Part shown: positions 44,557-54,383 of the stretch, piece after piece | Layout: the number at the start of each line of letters is the position of its first letter | Position numbering within the stretch: the stretch's first letter is position 1 | Origin: Burkholderiales bacterium | GTDB lineage: Bacteria; Pseudomonadota; Gammaproteobacteria; Burkholderiales; Ga0077523 | NCBI GenBank assembly: GCA_019747905.1 | Contig: JAIEQG010000045.1 | Coordinates: 1 to 64,000 of the forward strand | DNA: 64,000 nucleotides | Direction of reading: 5' to 3' | The notes under the pieces: generated by a model | Database searches by the model: none | Told to the model about the DNA's origin: nothing | What the model saw: only the letters and a program-made list of their open reading frames with translations | Program-made: the position numbers and the translations under genes

Positions 44557-46008
44557 TTAGAGGGGTGCCGCCACCGAGTCATAGAGGGCCGAATACCCCT
44601 TGGCCGAGGCGTCCCAGCTGTAGTCGCGGTCCATCCCCCGGCGCTGCAGCTGCCGCCAGAGGCGCCGATCGTGATACGCGGCGACCGCCCGCTCCACGGC
44701 CGCATACAGCGCCTCGGGGCTCGCCTCTTCGAACAGGAAACCGGTCGCGGTCCCGGCGGCCCGGGTCTGCGGCGTACAGTCGACCACCGTGTCCACCAGG
44801 CCGCCAGTGGCCCTGGCGACGACAGGGGTACCGTAGCGCTGGCTGTACATCTGGTTGAGGCCACAGGGTTCGTAGCGCGACGGCATCAGGAATACGTCGG
44901 CCCCTGCCTCGATCAGATGCGACAGCGCTTCGTCGAAGCCGACCTGCACTGCGATCGCGCCGGCGTGCTGGCGCGCCAGCTCGCGGAAGCCGTTCTCGAG
45001 GATGGTGTCACCCGAACCCAGCACCGCGAGCTGCACCGGCAGCTTCAGCATGCGCTCGGTCGCGGCGACCACCAGGTCGAGACCTTTCTGGTAGGTGAAC
45101 CGGCTGATCACGCCGAGAACCGGCGTCGAAGCCGACGGCTCCAGCCCCATGCGTTCCTGCAGCGCGCGCTTGTCGTCGGTCTTGCGCGCCAGCGTGGCCG
45201 ACTTGTAGCGCCGCGGGATCGATTCGTCGGTTGCCGGATTCCAGGCATCGATGTCGATGCCGTTCACGATGCCGGTCAGGTCCTTCGCCCGCCACGCGAG
45301 CAGCCCCTGCAACCCGAAACCGAGCGGCTCGCTCTGGATCTCGCGGGCGTAGGTGGGACTCACCGTGCTGAGCCGGTCAGCGTAGTGCAGCCCGGCCTTG
45401 AGAAACGAGAGGTTGCCGTAGAACTCCACGCCGTCCACCTTGAATGAGTCCCAGGGCAGGCCCACCCTCGGCACCGACGTCGGCGGAAAAATGCCCTGGT
45501 AGGCGAGGTTGTGGATGGTCATGAGCGTGCGCGCACGCGCACCCGGCATGAAAGCGAGATACGCCGGCGCGAGACCGGTCTGCCAGTCGTTGCAATGGAG
45601 CACGTCGGGACGCCACGAAATCGGGCTCGCTTCGTGTGCCAGCGCCGCAGCGACCCGTGACAGCAGGCCGAACCGGATGTCGTTGTCGGGCCAGTCGTCA
45701 CCGCCGACCTGTTGGTACGGACCGCCGCCGCGCGCGTACAGCTCCGGACAATCGAGCACGAGCAACGGCACCTTGGAAGGGAACGCCGCAGCGAGCAGGC
45801 GCACCGGCGGAAACGGCGCGATGTGCAGTTCGGCCAACACCTGCGAACTGCCGTCGATCCAGCCCAGCACCGGACCATAGCCGGGCAGCAGCACCTGCAC
45901 GTCGACGCCCTGCTTGCGCAACGCATCCGGCAGGGCCCCACTCACGTCGGCGAGTCCGCCGGTCTTGATGAGCGGCACCGCCTCCGAGGTCGCGAAAAGC
46001 ACCTTCAT
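44557..46008 (-). CDS. glgA: glycogen synthase
   Basis: GlgA uses ADP-glucose to lengthen alpha-1,4-glucan chains. The 483-residue GT5 protein starts MKVLFATSEAVPLIKTGGLADVSGALP, with the ADP-glucose-binding KTGGL motif, and has GVISRFTYQKGLDLVVAATE and FLMPSRYEPCGLNQMYSQRYG (the conserved GT-B glutamate region). It is on the same strand as glgB, 159 bases downstream of it, and is followed by larA, which seems to have its own promoter. A long-range inverted repeat lies in front of it. Confidence 0.96.
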   Translation of the reverse strand: MKVLFATSEAVPLIKTGGLADVSGALPDALRKQGVDVQVLLPGYGPVLGWIDGSSQVLAELHIAPFPPVRLLAAAFPSKVPLLVLDCPELYARGGGPYQQVGGDDWPDNDIRFGLLSRVAAALAHEASPISWRPDVLHCNDWQTGLAPAYLAFMPGARARTLMTIHNLAYQGIFPPTSVPRVGLPWDSFKVDGVEFYGNLSFLKAGLHYADRLSTVSPTYAREIQSEPLGFGLQGLLAWRAKDLTGIVNGIDIDAWNPATDESIPRRYKSATLARKTDDKRALQERMGLEPSASTPVLGVISRFTYQKGLDLVVAATERMLKLPVQLAVLGSGDTILENGFRELARQHAGAIAVQVGFDEALSHLIEAGADVFLMPSRYEPCGLNQMYSQRYGTPVVARATGGLVDTVVDCTPQTRAAGTATGFLFEEASPEALYAAVERAVAAYHDRRLWRQLQRRGMDRDYSWDASAKGYSALYDSVAAPL

Positions 46009-46014
46009 GTCGGT

Positions 46015-46100
46015 GCGCTACTCGCTACCGCGACGGGCCAGCGGCCGGCGTAGCCGGGTCGCACAGGCCCTCTCGCAAGAAACCGTGAGGCGAGTAGCGC
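46015..46100 (-). other. inverted repeat in the glgB-glgA spacer
   Basis: GCGCTACTCGC (46015-46025) and GCGAGTAGCGC (46090-46100) are perfect 11-bp complements, and an inner CGGCCGG/CCGGGTC-rich part sits between them. The right arm would place the glgA ribosome site next to a stem. Further on, 46101-46167 contains CTGGGGGGCAGCGACCGAAG and GGAGGGTGGGGG runs, typical of intergenic repeat debris. It could regulate glgA translation. Confidence 0.6.
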
Positions 46101-46167
46101 CGGACCGCCCCAAGCCACTGACGCGCCATCCTGGGGGGCAGCGACCGAAGGGAGGGTGGGGGTCGTC

Positions 46168-48330
46168 TCATTCCGGCAGCAGGATGACGGCGCCGAGCGG
46201 CGGCATGGTAGCGACCACGGAGAACGGGAGCCCCATCCACGGCATGCGTTCGGCATCGAGGCCGGCGCCGTTGCCGACGTCGGCGCCGCGATAGTGGCGC
46301 GAATCGCTATTGAAGGCTTCGCGATAGTGGCCGCCCTGGGGCACGCCGATGCGATAGCCCTCGCGCGGCACCGGCGTGAAATTGAGCAGCACGATGGCGA
46401 AGCGGCCGTCGCGCGCGCGGCGGATGAAGGCCACCACCGACTGATCGGCATCGTGGCAGTCGATCCATTGGAACCCGGACGACTCGAAGTCGAGTTCATG
46501 CAGCGCCGGCGTGTCGCGATACAGGCGATTGAGGTCGCGACTGCATGCGTGCGCGCCGCGGTGCCAGTCGTGCTCGAGCAGCCACCAGTCGAGTTCGCCC
46601 CCGACGCGCCATTCGCGCCCCTGGCCGAACTCGCAGCCCATGAACAGCAGCTTCTTGCCAGGGGAGGTGGCCTGGTAGGCGAGCAGCAGGCGCAGGTTGG
46701 CGAACTTCTGCCAGACATCGCCTGGCATCTTGTCGAGCAGCGAGCGCTTGCCGTGCACCACTTCGTCGTGCGACAGCGGCAGCAGGAAATTCTCGGAGTA
46801 GGCGTAGAGCTGACCGAAGGTGAGCTTGTCGTGGTGGAAGCGGCGATGGATGGGATCGTGCTCGATGTAAGCCAGCGTGTCGTTCATCCAGCCCATGTTC
46901 CATTTCATCGAGAAACCGAGCCCGCCCACGTACGTCGGACGCGACACCATCGGCCACGCGGTCGATTCCTCCGCGAAGGTGAGTGCGCCCGGGTACTCGC
47001 GATGCACCAGCGCGTTCAACTCGCGCAGGAAGTCGATGGCTTCGATGTTCTCGCGACCGCCGAAGCGGTTCGGCAACCACTCGCCGGCCTTGCGCGAGTA
47101 GTCGAGGTAGAGCATCGAGGCCACGGCGTCCACCCGCAGCCCGTCGATGTGGAACTCGGCCAGCCAGTAGGCCGCCGACGACAGCAGGAAGCTCTTCACC
47201 TCGTTGCGACCGAAGTTGAAGATGTGCGTGCCCCAGTCCTTGTGCTCGCCGAGGCGCGGATCCTCGTGCTCGTAGAGCGCCGTGCCGTCGTAGCGCGCGA
47301 GCGCCCAGGCGTCACGCGGAAAATGCGCCGGCACCCAGTCGAGGATGATGCCGATGCCGGCCCGGTGGCAGGCGTCGACGAACGCACGCAACTCGTCCGG
47401 GGCTCCGTGGCGCGTGGTGGGTGCGAAGTAGCCGGTCGCCTGGTAGCCCCAGGATTCGTCGAGCGGATGCTCGGACAGCGGCATCAGCTCGATGTGCGTG
47501 TAGCCCATGTCCACGACGTAGGGCACCAGGTGCTCGGCCAGTTCGCCGTAGCTGTAGAAGCGGCCGTCGGGATGCCGTTTCCAGGAACCGGCGTGAACCT
47601 CGTACGCGTTGAGGGGTGCATGCAGCCAGTCTCGACCTTCGCGCGCCGCCATCCAGGCGTCATCGCCCCACGCGTAGTCCGAGCTGGCGCACACCCGGGC
47701 CGCGGTGCCGGGCCGCAACTCGAAGCACCGCCCGTACGGGTCGGCCTTCACGGCCACGGCTCCGGTGGCGCGGTTGCGGATCTCGAACTTGTACAGGGCA
47801 TCCACCGCGACGCCCGGCACGAACAACTCCCAGACGCCGCTCGCTCCGCGGCTGGTCATGGGATGACAGCGACCGTCCCAGCGGTTGAAATCGCCGACCA
47901 CGCTCACCCGCTCCGCATTCGGTGCCCAGCAGGCGAAGCGCACGCCGGGCACACCGCTGCGCACCACGCGATGGGCACCGAGCATGCGCCAGCCCTGGGT
48001 GAGGCGACCCTCGTTGAACAGGTACAGGTCGTGATCGGAGAGCGCCGGCGCGAATGCGTACGGACTCACCACGTCGGCCGTGGCACCGCCGCCGTACTCG
48101 ATGCGTACCTGGAGCGGTGACCAGGGCGCCTGGCTGCCGCGCCATTCGAACAGGCCGGCTCCGAGCCGCGTCATCGGCTCGAAACCCGTGGCGGTGCGCA
48201 CCGCGGCCGCCTTGCCATAGGGATCGAAATGACGGGCGACGTTGCCGCCGTTCTCGGCATGCACGCCCAGGAACCCATGGGGCTCGTGCAGGCGGCCTTC
48301 GAGTAGTGCAGCGATGCGGGAATCGGTCAC
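46168..48330 (-). CDS. glgB: glycogen branching enzyme
   Basis: This 720-residue GH13 enzyme makes alpha-1,6 branches. An N-terminal repeat of the early-set domain is followed by the CBM48 part ([33 protein letters not shown]). The catalytic barrel has [29 protein letters not shown] (nucleophile Asp), FAEESTAWP (acid/base Glu) and [15 protein letters not shown] (transition-state Asp). The start is GTG at 48330 because no earlier codon fits the family's [14 protein letters not shown] beginning. It ends VILLPE. It is divergent from glgC. Confidence 0.94.
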   Translation of the reverse strand: MTDSRIAALLEGRLHEPHGFLGVHAENGGNVARHFDPYGKAAAVRTATGFEPMTRLGAGLFEWRGSQAPWSPLQVRIEYGGGATADVVSPYAFAPALSDHDLYLFNEGRLTQGWRMLGAHRVVRSGVPGVRFACWAPNAERVSVVGDFNRWDGRCHPMTSRGASGVWELFVPGVAVDALYKFEIRNRATGAVAVKADPYGRCFELRPGTAARVCASSDYAWGDDAWMAAREGRDWLHAPLNAYEVHAGSWKRHPDGRFYSYGELAEHLVPYVVDMGYTHIELMPLSEHPLDESWGYQATGYFAPTTRHGAPDELRAFVDACHRAGIGIILDWVPAHFPRDAWALARYDGTALYEHEDPRLGEHKDWGTHIFNFGRNEVKSFLLSSAAYWLAEFHIDGLRVDAVASMLYLDYSRKAGEWLPNRFGGRENIEAIDFLRELNALVHREYPGALTFAEESTAWPMVSRPTYVGGLGFSMKWNMGWMNDTLAYIEHDPIHRRFHHDKLTFGQLYAYSENFLLPLSHDEVVHGKRSLLDKMPGDVWQKFANLRLLLAYQATSPGKKLLFMGCEFGQGREWRVGGELDWWLLEHDWHRGAHACSRDLNRLYRDTPALHELDFESSGFQWIDCHDADQSVVAFIRRARDGRFAIVLLNFTPVPREGYRIGVPQGGHYREAFNSDSRHYRGADVGNGAGLDAERMPWMGLPFSVVATMPPLGAVILLPE

Positions 48331-48381
48331 GGGATGGGAGGAAAGCTCGCGCCGATACGGTCCGGAACTCGGCAAGGGCGC

Positions 48382-48461
48382 TATTATAGGAACCGAGAGC
48401 GGGGCGCCGAGGGATGACGAATCCCGTCGCAGGTGTCGAATCGGTGCGCAGGGTCTACGAT
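48382..48461. promoter_or_regulatory. divergent promoter region of glgB and glgC
   Basis: TATAAT, a perfect -10 match, reads leftward at 48388-48383 (for glgB), and the same A/T island reads TATTAT rightward. TACGAT at 48456-48461 is a plausible -10 for glgC, 45 bases before its ATG. No good -35 was seen for either, so activator control is possible. Confidence 0.45.
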
Positions 48462-48505
48462 ACCCGCTCGAGCCCGTCCGCGCGTCTTTTCCGTCGTCCG
48501 CCGCA

Positions 48506-49786
48506 ATGTCCACCGAGCCAGCGACCCGCTTCGTCAGCCGCCTCACCAAGAGCACGTACGCGCTGGTGCTCGCCGGCGGCAGAGGCAGCAGGCTGCGCAA
48601 CCTCACCGACTGGCGCGCGAAGCCCGCCGTTCCTTTCGGCGGCAAGTTCCGCATCATCGATTTCGTGCTTTCGAACTGCGTCAACTCGGGCGTACGCCGC
48701 ATCGGCGTGGCGACGCAGTACAAGGCGCACAGCCTGATCCGCCACCTGCAGCGCGGCTGGAGTTTTCTCGACGGCCGCTTCGACGAGTTCGTCGACGTGC
48801 TGCCCGCCTCTCAGCGCCTCGACGAAGGCTGGTATGCCGGCACCGCCGACGCCGTCTACCAGAACCTCGACATCATCCGCGCCGCCGAACCGGACTACGT
48901 GCTGATACTGGGCGGCGACCACATCTACAAGATGGACTACGGCCGGCTGCTGGCCGATCACGCCAGCAAGCAGGCCGATCTCACGGTGGCGTGCATCGAA
49001 GTGCCGGTGGCGGAAGCGAAGGCCTTCGGCGTCATGGGTGTCGACAACGAGCTGCGCGTGCGCGAGTTCGTGGAGAAGCCCCCGCAGCCCAACGAGTTGC
49101 CCGGCAAACCCGGCATGGCGCTCGCCAGCATGGGCATCTACGTGTTCAACGCCAAGTTCCTCTACGAACAGCTGGAGCGCGACACGTTGACGCCCGAGTC
49201 GAGCCACGACTTCGGCAAGGACCTGATCCCCTATCTCGTGCCGCGCTATCGCGTGTATGCCCACAGCTTCACCGACAGCTGCGTGGGCAACAAGGAGGAC
49301 TCGCCACCCTACTGGCGCGACGTCGGCACGGTGGACGCGTACTGGGAGGCGAACCTCGATCTCTCCACGGTCGATCCCGAGCTCAACATGTACGACGAGG
49401 AGTGGCCGATCTGGACCCACCAGGAACAGCTGCCGCCCGCCAAGTTCGTGTTCGACGACGTCGGCCGCCGCGGCTTCGCCGTGGATTCCCTGGTTTCCGG
49501 CGGCTGCATCGTCAGCGGGTCGATGGTGGCGCGCTCGGTGCTTTTCTCGCGCGTGCGCGTACACAGTTTCGGCTCGATCGAAGACTCGGTCCTGCTGCCC
49601 GAAGTCACCGTCCAGCGCCACGTGACCTTGAAGCGCTGCGTGGTGGACAAACGTTGCGTGCTGCCCGAAGGTCTGATGGCCGGCGTCGATGCGGAGGAGG
49701 ACCGCAAGCGCTTCCACGTGACCGAGAGCGGGCTCACGCTCATCACCCCCGAAATGCTGGGCCAGGAGGTCTTCCGCCAGCGCTGA
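48506..49786 (+). CDS. glgC: ADP-glucose pyrophosphorylase
   Basis: GlgC makes ADP-glucose for glycogen. The 426-residue protein has the nucleotidyltransferase loop [35 protein letters not shown], the active-site Asp in [13 protein letters not shown] and substrate Lys in [18 protein letters not shown] left-handed beta-helix domain occupies about 300-426 ([29 protein letters not shown]). The ATG at 48506 is chosen because [20 protein letters not shown] is the family's usual lead. GH57 genes follow. Confidence 0.96.
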   Translation: MSTEPATRFVSRLTKSTYALVLAGGRGSRLRNLTDWRAKPAVPFGGKFRIIDFVLSNCVNSGVRRIGVATQYKAHSLIRHLQRGWSFLDGRFDEFVDVLPASQRLDEGWYAGTADAVYQNLDIIRAAEPDYVLILGGDHIYKMDYGRLLADHASKQADLTVACIEVPVAEAKAFGVMGVDNELRVREFVEKPPQPNELPGKPGMALASMGIYVFNAKFLYEQLERDTLTPESSHDFGKDLIPYLVPRYRVYAHSFTDSCVGNKEDSPPYWRDVGTVDAYWEANLDLSTVDPELNMYDEEWPIWTHQEQLPPAKFVFDDVGRRGFAVDSLVSGGCIVSGSMVARSVLFSRVRVHSFGSIEDSVLLPEVTVQRHVTLKRCVVDKRCVLPEGLMAGVDAEEDRKRFHVTESGLTLITPEMLGQEVFRQR

Positions 49787-49831
49787 CCGCGCATCGCCCG
49801 ACGATTCGCGGGTTCTTCGTCTTCTTCCTCT

Positions 49832-51520
49832 ATGGCCGATACCAAATCTCTCGACCTGGTGCTGCTGTGGCACATGCACCAGCCGGACTTCCGCGATTGC
49901 GCCACCGGCGAATATCGCCTGCCGTGGGTATACCTGCACGCGATCAAGGACTACTCGGACATGGCCGCGCATCTCGAGCGCCATCCCAAGGTCCGGGCGG
50001 TGGTCAATTTCGTGCCGGTCCTGCTCGATCAACTGGAGGACTACGCCCGCCAGTTCGAGACCGGCGTCATCCGCGATCCGCTGCTGGCAATGCTGGCACG
50101 CGACGATCTGAACGACCTCGACGCCGCGGCGCGCGAACTGATCCTCGACCGCTGCTTCCGCGCCAACCATACCAAGATGATCGAGCCTTATCCCGCCTAC
50201 CGGCGGCTGCTCGATCTGTTCCGTTACACCGAGGAGCGCGGGGCCGCCGCGCTGGACTACCTGTCGGGGCAGTATCTCGCCGACCTGCTCACCTGGTATC
50301 ACCTCGCGTGGACCGGCGAGACGGTGCGGCGCGAACACGTCACCGTCGTCCAGTTGATGTCCAAGGGCGAGCAGTTCACCGCGGCGGATCGACGGCGCCT
50401 GTTCGACCTGATCGGCACGATCCTGCGCGACGTCGTGCCACGCTGGCGCCGTCTCGCCGCATCGGGCCAGGTGGAGATTTCATCCACGCCGCACTACCAC
50501 CCGATCGGTCCGCTGCTGCTCGACTTCGCGACCGCGCGCGAAACCCAGCCGGCGCTGCCGTTGCCGCAGTCGTCCCACTACGCCGGCGGGCGGCAGCGCC
50601 TCACCGATCACCTGACCCTGGCCGTGGCCTCGCACACGCAGCGCTTCGGCGCTCCGCCCACCGGGATCTGGCCCGCGGAAGGGGCCATTTCGGACGGCGT
50701 GCTCGACATGTTCGCTGCGCAGGGAGTGCGCTGGTGCGCGAGCGGCGAAGCGTTGCTGGCAACGAGCCTCGCGGTCAAGGGCCCGTTGCCGCCACAGGCC
50801 GACTACCTGTACCGCGGCTATCGGTTCCGCGGCAGCGAGCTCACGTGCTTCTTCCGCGACGACCGGCTGTCCGACCTGATCGGCTTCGAGTATTCCAAGT
50901 GGCATGGACGCGATGCCGCCGCCCATTTCGTGCAGGAACTCGCGAACGTGGCCGCTGCCGCCGCGACGCCACCGCTCGTGAGCGTGATCCTCGATGGCGA
51001 GAACGCCTGGGAGTACTACCCTTACAACGGCTTCTTCTTTCTGGATGATCTTTACGCAGCCCTCGAGGATCACGTCGCCATCCGCACCCGCACGTATCGC
51101 GACGTGCTGGCCGACGATTCCGGCGAACGGTTCGGGTCGCTCGATCACGTGGTAGCCGGAAGCTGGGTGTACGGCAACCTCTCCACGTGGATCGGTTCGC
51201 GCGACAAGAACACCGCATGGGACCTGCTGTGCGACGCGAAGCGCAATTTCGACCTGGTCATGGTCTGCGGCAAGCTGTCGGGCGATGCAAAGGCGCTGGC
51301 GGAACGGCAGCTCGCGATCTGCGAAGGCTCCGACTGGTACTGGTGGTTTGGCGACTACAACCCGCCGGAATCCGTGATCGCCATGGATCGCGTGTTCCGG
51401 CTCAATCTCGCACACCTCTATCGCCTGCTCGATCTCCCCGTCCCCGCCGTGCTCGAGCACCCGATCAGCCAGGGTGGCGGGCACGCGGAGATGGGTGGGG
51501 CGATGCGCCGAGCGTCCTGA
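49832..51520 (+). CDS. glycoside hydrolase family 57 protein
   Basis: The 562-residue GH57 enzyme starts LVLLWHMHQPDFRDCATGEY with the family's HMHQPDF signature. Nucleophile Glu is seen in GIWPAEGAISDGVLD and acid/base Asp in VILDGENAWEYY. GH57 members include amylases, amylopullulanases and branching enzymes, so its substrate is a glucan but the exact activity is not fixed by the sequence. It starts 45 bases after glgC in the same direction and is followed by a second GH57 gene four bases past its stop. Confidence 0.9.
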   Translation: MADTKSLDLVLLWHMHQPDFRDCATGEYRLPWVYLHAIKDYSDMAAHLERHPKVRAVVNFVPVLLDQLEDYARQFETGVIRDPLLAMLARDDLNDLDAAARELILDRCFRANHTKMIEPYPAYRRLLDLFRYTEERGAAALDYLSGQYLADLLTWYHLAWTGETVRREHVTVVQLMSKGEQFTAADRRRLFDLIGTILRDVVPRWRRLAASGQVEISSTPHYHPIGPLLLDFATARETQPALPLPQSSHYAGGRQRLTDHLTLAVASHTQRFGAPPTGIWPAEGAISDGVLDMFAAQGVRWCASGEALLATSLAVKGPLPPQADYLYRGYRFRGSELTCFFRDDRLSDLIGFEYSKWHGRDAAAHFVQELANVAAAAATPPLVSVILDGENAWEYYPYNGFFFLDDLYAALEDHVAIRTRTYRDVLADDSGERFGSLDHVVAGSWVYGNLSTWIGSRDKNTAWDLLCDAKRNFDLVMVCGKLSGDAKALAERQLAICEGSDWYWWFGDYNPPESVIAMDRVFRLNLAHLYRLLDLPVPAVLEHPISQGGGHAEMGGAMRRAS

Positions 51521-51524
51521 TGCC

Positions 51525-53531
51525 ATGAGTTCGGTCGCACTTCTGCTCGGAGTCCATGCGCATCAACCGGCGGGTAACTTTCCCGAGGTGGTGGATGAGG
51601 CTCACCTCAAGTCCTACGGACCGTTTCTGCGCACGGTGCACCGGTATCCGGAGTTCCGCTTCGCGATCCATTTCAGTGGCTGGCTGCTCGCCTTCCTGCT
51701 CGAACGCTATCCACAGGACATGGCGCTGCTCGCCGAGATGGTGGCGCGCCGTCAGGCCGAGTTGTTCGGCGGCGGCGACATGGAACCGGTACTCGCGGCG
51801 ATTCCGGCGCGCGATCGCGTCGGACAGTTGAATGCCCTCGCGGATCGCCTCGAACGCGCGTTCGGCCAGCGGCCTCACGGGGCCTGGCTCACCGAGCGCG
51901 TTTGGGAAGCGACCGTGGTGCCGTCGCTGGAGGATGCCGGTGTCGAGTTCGTCACCGTGGACGACTATCACTTCCTGTGCGCGGGACGCGAGCTTGACGA
52001 ACTGCGCGGCTATTTCACCACCGAGGAGGAGGGCCGCTGCCTCGACCTGTTCCCGATCTCGGAGCAGCTGCGCTACCGCATTCCGTTCGCCCCGGCCGAC
52101 GAGACCGTGCGCTACATCGAATCGTTCGCGACCACGGACGAAACGCCCGCCGCGGCGATCTACTTCGACGACATCGAGAAGTTCGGCATCTGGCCGGAGA
52201 CCTACGAATGGGTCTACGAGAAAGGCTGGCTCGAGCACTTCATCGAAGGCGTGCTGGCCTCGCCGGTCATCCGCACCCGGCACTTCCGCGAGTTCCGGCG
52301 CGAAGCGCGCACGCGCGGCATCGTCTATCTGCCGACCACGTCCTACATGGAAATGGGCGAGTGGTCGCTGCCCGCGGCGCGCGCCGACGAGTTCGCTGCG
52401 CTCATCCATCAGGAGAAGTCGCACGGTCGCTACGAGCGCTTCAAGCCCTTCCTGCGTGGCGGCATCTGGCGCAACTTCTTCAGCCGGTTCAGCGAAGCCA
52501 ACTGGATGCACAAGCGCATGCTCGGTCTGTCGGCACGGGTCGAGGCGCTGCCGCCTGCCGCGCGCACGGGTGCGATGATCGATCTCCTCTACCGAGGCCA
52601 GGCGAACGATGCGTACTGGCACGGGCTGTTCGGCGGGCTCTACCTCCCGCATCTGCGCCGCGCCGTCTGGAATGCACTCATCGCCCTGGAAGCGTTGCTC
52701 GATGCACGACACCCGATCGAGAATCCCGATCCGGTCGACGTGGATCTCGACGGGCACGAGGAACTGTTCCTGCGTACCCCTGCACTGCTGGCCGTGGTGC
52801 GTGACGACAGCGAGGCTGCCACGATCGAACTGTCGAGCTACCCGCTGCGTCACAACTTCGGCGACACGTTGATGCGCCGCCGGGAGCACTATCACGCCAA
52901 GCTCACGCTAGGGGCCGCGGCGAACGCGCACGCCGAGGGCATCGCTTCCGCGCACGATCGCGTGGCGTTTCGACATCAGGTGACGCTCGCCGATGCCGTG
53001 CCGGACGACCGGCCGCGCGCGTTGTTCGTAGACCGCTTCGTGCCGGGCGACGGGACGGCACCGCAGGCGCCGCACTATCGCAAGGTGGCGGGCGAGGCTG
53101 CGGAGTTTGCCGGGACCGTCGGCGGCGGCAGCATGCGCAAGCACTACTCCGTCCAGGACGATCGGCTCGTCGTACGCTATCGCTTCGACGTGCCGCAGGC
53201 GGGCGGGTTTCGCACTGAGATCAACCTCGCGATGCCGAGTTGCGACGGCTTTCTCGGACGCTACCGGATTGCCGGGGACGTGCCCGGCGGCTTCGGCGAA
53301 CCTCTCGCCATGGCAGCGCTCGACGCGATCGTGCTCGAGGACGGCGTGCTGGGCGGCAGCCTCCGCGTGCAGTGCCAGCCGCCCGGCGCGCTCGACGCGC
53401 GTCCGCTGCACACGGTGTCGCAGTCCGAAGCGGGGTTCGAGAAGATCATGCAGGCCGCTACGCTGACTCTGGCCTGGCAGTTACCCGCAGGATCGAGCGA
53501 GGTCATCGTCACCCTGTCGGCCAGCGTCTGA
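51525..53531 (+). CDS. GH57 4-alpha-glucanotransferase/alpha-amylase with C-terminal domain
   Basis: The 668-residue protein starts MSSVALLLGVHAHQPAGNF. It has the GH57 catalytic barrel with nucleophile Glu in AWLTERVWEATVVPSLE (about 125) and acid/base Asp in YFDDIEKFGIWPETYEW (about 215). A central domain (DUF1925-like) and C-terminal beta domain (DUF1926-like) take it to residue 668, the length of the archaeal 4-alpha-glucanotransferases. It disproportionates maltodextrin for glycogen breakdown. The start at 51525 excludes an in-frame extension inside the previous gene. Confidence 0.92.
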   Translation: MSSVALLLGVHAHQPAGNFPEVVDEAHLKSYGPFLRTVHRYPEFRFAIHFSGWLLAFLLERYPQDMALLAEMVARRQAELFGGGDMEPVLAAIPARDRVGQLNALADRLERAFGQRPHGAWLTERVWEATVVPSLEDAGVEFVTVDDYHFLCAGRELDELRGYFTTEEEGRCLDLFPISEQLRYRIPFAPADETVRYIESFATTDETPAAAIYFDDIEKFGIWPETYEWVYEKGWLEHFIEGVLASPVIRTRHFREFRREARTRGIVYLPTTSYMEMGEWSLPAARADEFAALIHQEKSHGRYERFKPFLRGGIWRNFFSRFSEANWMHKRMLGLSARVEALPPAARTGAMIDLLYRGQANDAYWHGLFGGLYLPHLRRAVWNALIALEALLDARHPIENPDPVDVDLDGHEELFLRTPALLAVVRDDSEAATIELSSYPLRHNFGDTLMRRREHYHAKLTLGAAANAHAEGIASAHDRVAFRHQVTLADAVPDDRPRALFVDRFVPGDGTAPQAPHYRKVAGEAAEFAGTVGGGSMRKHYSVQDDRLVVRYRFDVPQAGGFRTEINLAMPSCDGFLGRYRIAGDVPGGFGEPLAMAALDAIVLEDGVLGGSLRVQCQPPGALDARPLHTVSQSEAGFEKIMQAATLTLAWQLPAGSSEVIVTLSASV

Positions 53532-53901
53532 CGCGGTCACGAATTGTCACAGACCACCCGTTATCGGACGGTTGACATCGGTGCGTCGGAGCGCGCATCG
53601 TGTAGGCGAGATGCAGGACAGAGATGTAACGGCCGTCCCCCGCACGATGCTTGAACCAGGCTTCCGGGCCCGCTTTTTTCCGCATCGTGGCGCTCTTGGA
53701 CAGGCCACTCTTGGACAGCCCGCTTTTAGGCTGCCATCCGTCTCGAGACACCGGATCGCCGCGATCACGGTGAACGTCCCGCCGTCCGATCACTCTCACG
53801 CAGGAGACCCATCACCCGCCCGACAGGCGGGCCGCAGGTGTGCGGCCGTGCGCCGCACAGCAAGTCGCACCATCGATGTCGTACGCGAAGGAGACAAGAG
53901 C
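53532..53901 (+). promoter_or_regulatory. 370-bp spacer upstream of the hibernation factor
   Basis: TTGACA at 53572-53577 is a good -35, but the -10 that would follow is poor. Direct repeats of CTCTTGGACAG occur near 53693 and 53707. GCCCGACAGGCGGGC-like dyads lie near 53817-53832. No credible gene is seen. It probably carries the promoter and a structured leader. Confidence 0.4.
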
Positions 53902-54279
53902 ATGCAGACACCGCTGCAAATCACGTTTCGAGACATGCCCCATTCCGCAGCCATGGAAGTGCACATACGCGAAAAGGCGCTCAAGCTGGAGTCCCATTTC
54001 TCCCACATCATGGGCTGCCACGTGACGATCGAACAGCCGCACAAGCACAAACACCAGGGAAAACATTTCTGCGTGCACGTGGATGTGCGCGTACCCGGTG
54101 CCGAGCTGGTGGCGAACCACCACGAGAACGAGGACGCCTACGTCGCCCTGCGCGACGCCTTCGACGCGGCGCGGCGCCAGGTCGAAGACTATGCCCGCAA
54201 ACTGCGCGGCGAGGTGAAGACGCACAATGGTGCTCGCTCACCTTCCGTCACGCCGGCCGAGGAACTGTCCGGCGACTGA
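53902..54279 (+). CDS. ribosome hibernation promoting factor / HPF-YfiA family
   Basis: The 125-residue protein binds the 30S subunit and silences or dimerises ribosomes in stress. Its start MQTPLQITFRDMPHSAAMEVHI and core HFCVHVDVRVPGAELVANHH ENEDAYVALRDAFDAARRQVEDY fold as the beta-alpha-beta-beta-beta-alpha HPF domain. There is no long C-terminal dimerisation domain, so it is the short form. AAGGAGACAAGAGC precedes the ATG. It is followed by a strong terminator. Confidence 0.9.
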   Translation: MQTPLQITFRDMPHSAAMEVHIREKALKLESHFSHIMGCHVTIEQPHKHKHQGKHFCVHVDVRVPGAELVANHHENEDAYVALRDAFDAARRQVEDYARKLRGEVKTHNGARSPSVTPAEELSGD

Positions 54280-54302
54280 CTCCGTCCGCCGAGGACGCGA
54301 TG

Positions 54303-54335
54303 AACGGGCGGCCCACGAGGCCGCCCGTTTCATTT
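54303..54335 (+). terminator. intrinsic terminator after the hibernation factor
   Basis: ACGGGCGGCC / GGCCGCCCGT with a CACGA loop is followed by TTCATTT. The stem is 10 bp and GC-rich. Confidence 0.88.
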
Positions 54336-54383
54336 CACCGCTCACCACGCTTGATATAGTCGCGGTCTCGAGGAGGAGAACCC

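Noticed and set aside
41937..44858. Plus-strand frame of 973 codons across larC, larA and the end of glgA
   Set aside because: It is antisense to larA and larC, which have clear family motifs, and its own translation resembles no family.
53572..53640. Strong promoter for the hibernation factor
   Set aside because: TTGACA is good but no acceptable -10 hexamer lies 16-18 bases downstream, so only a weak spacer annotation was made.
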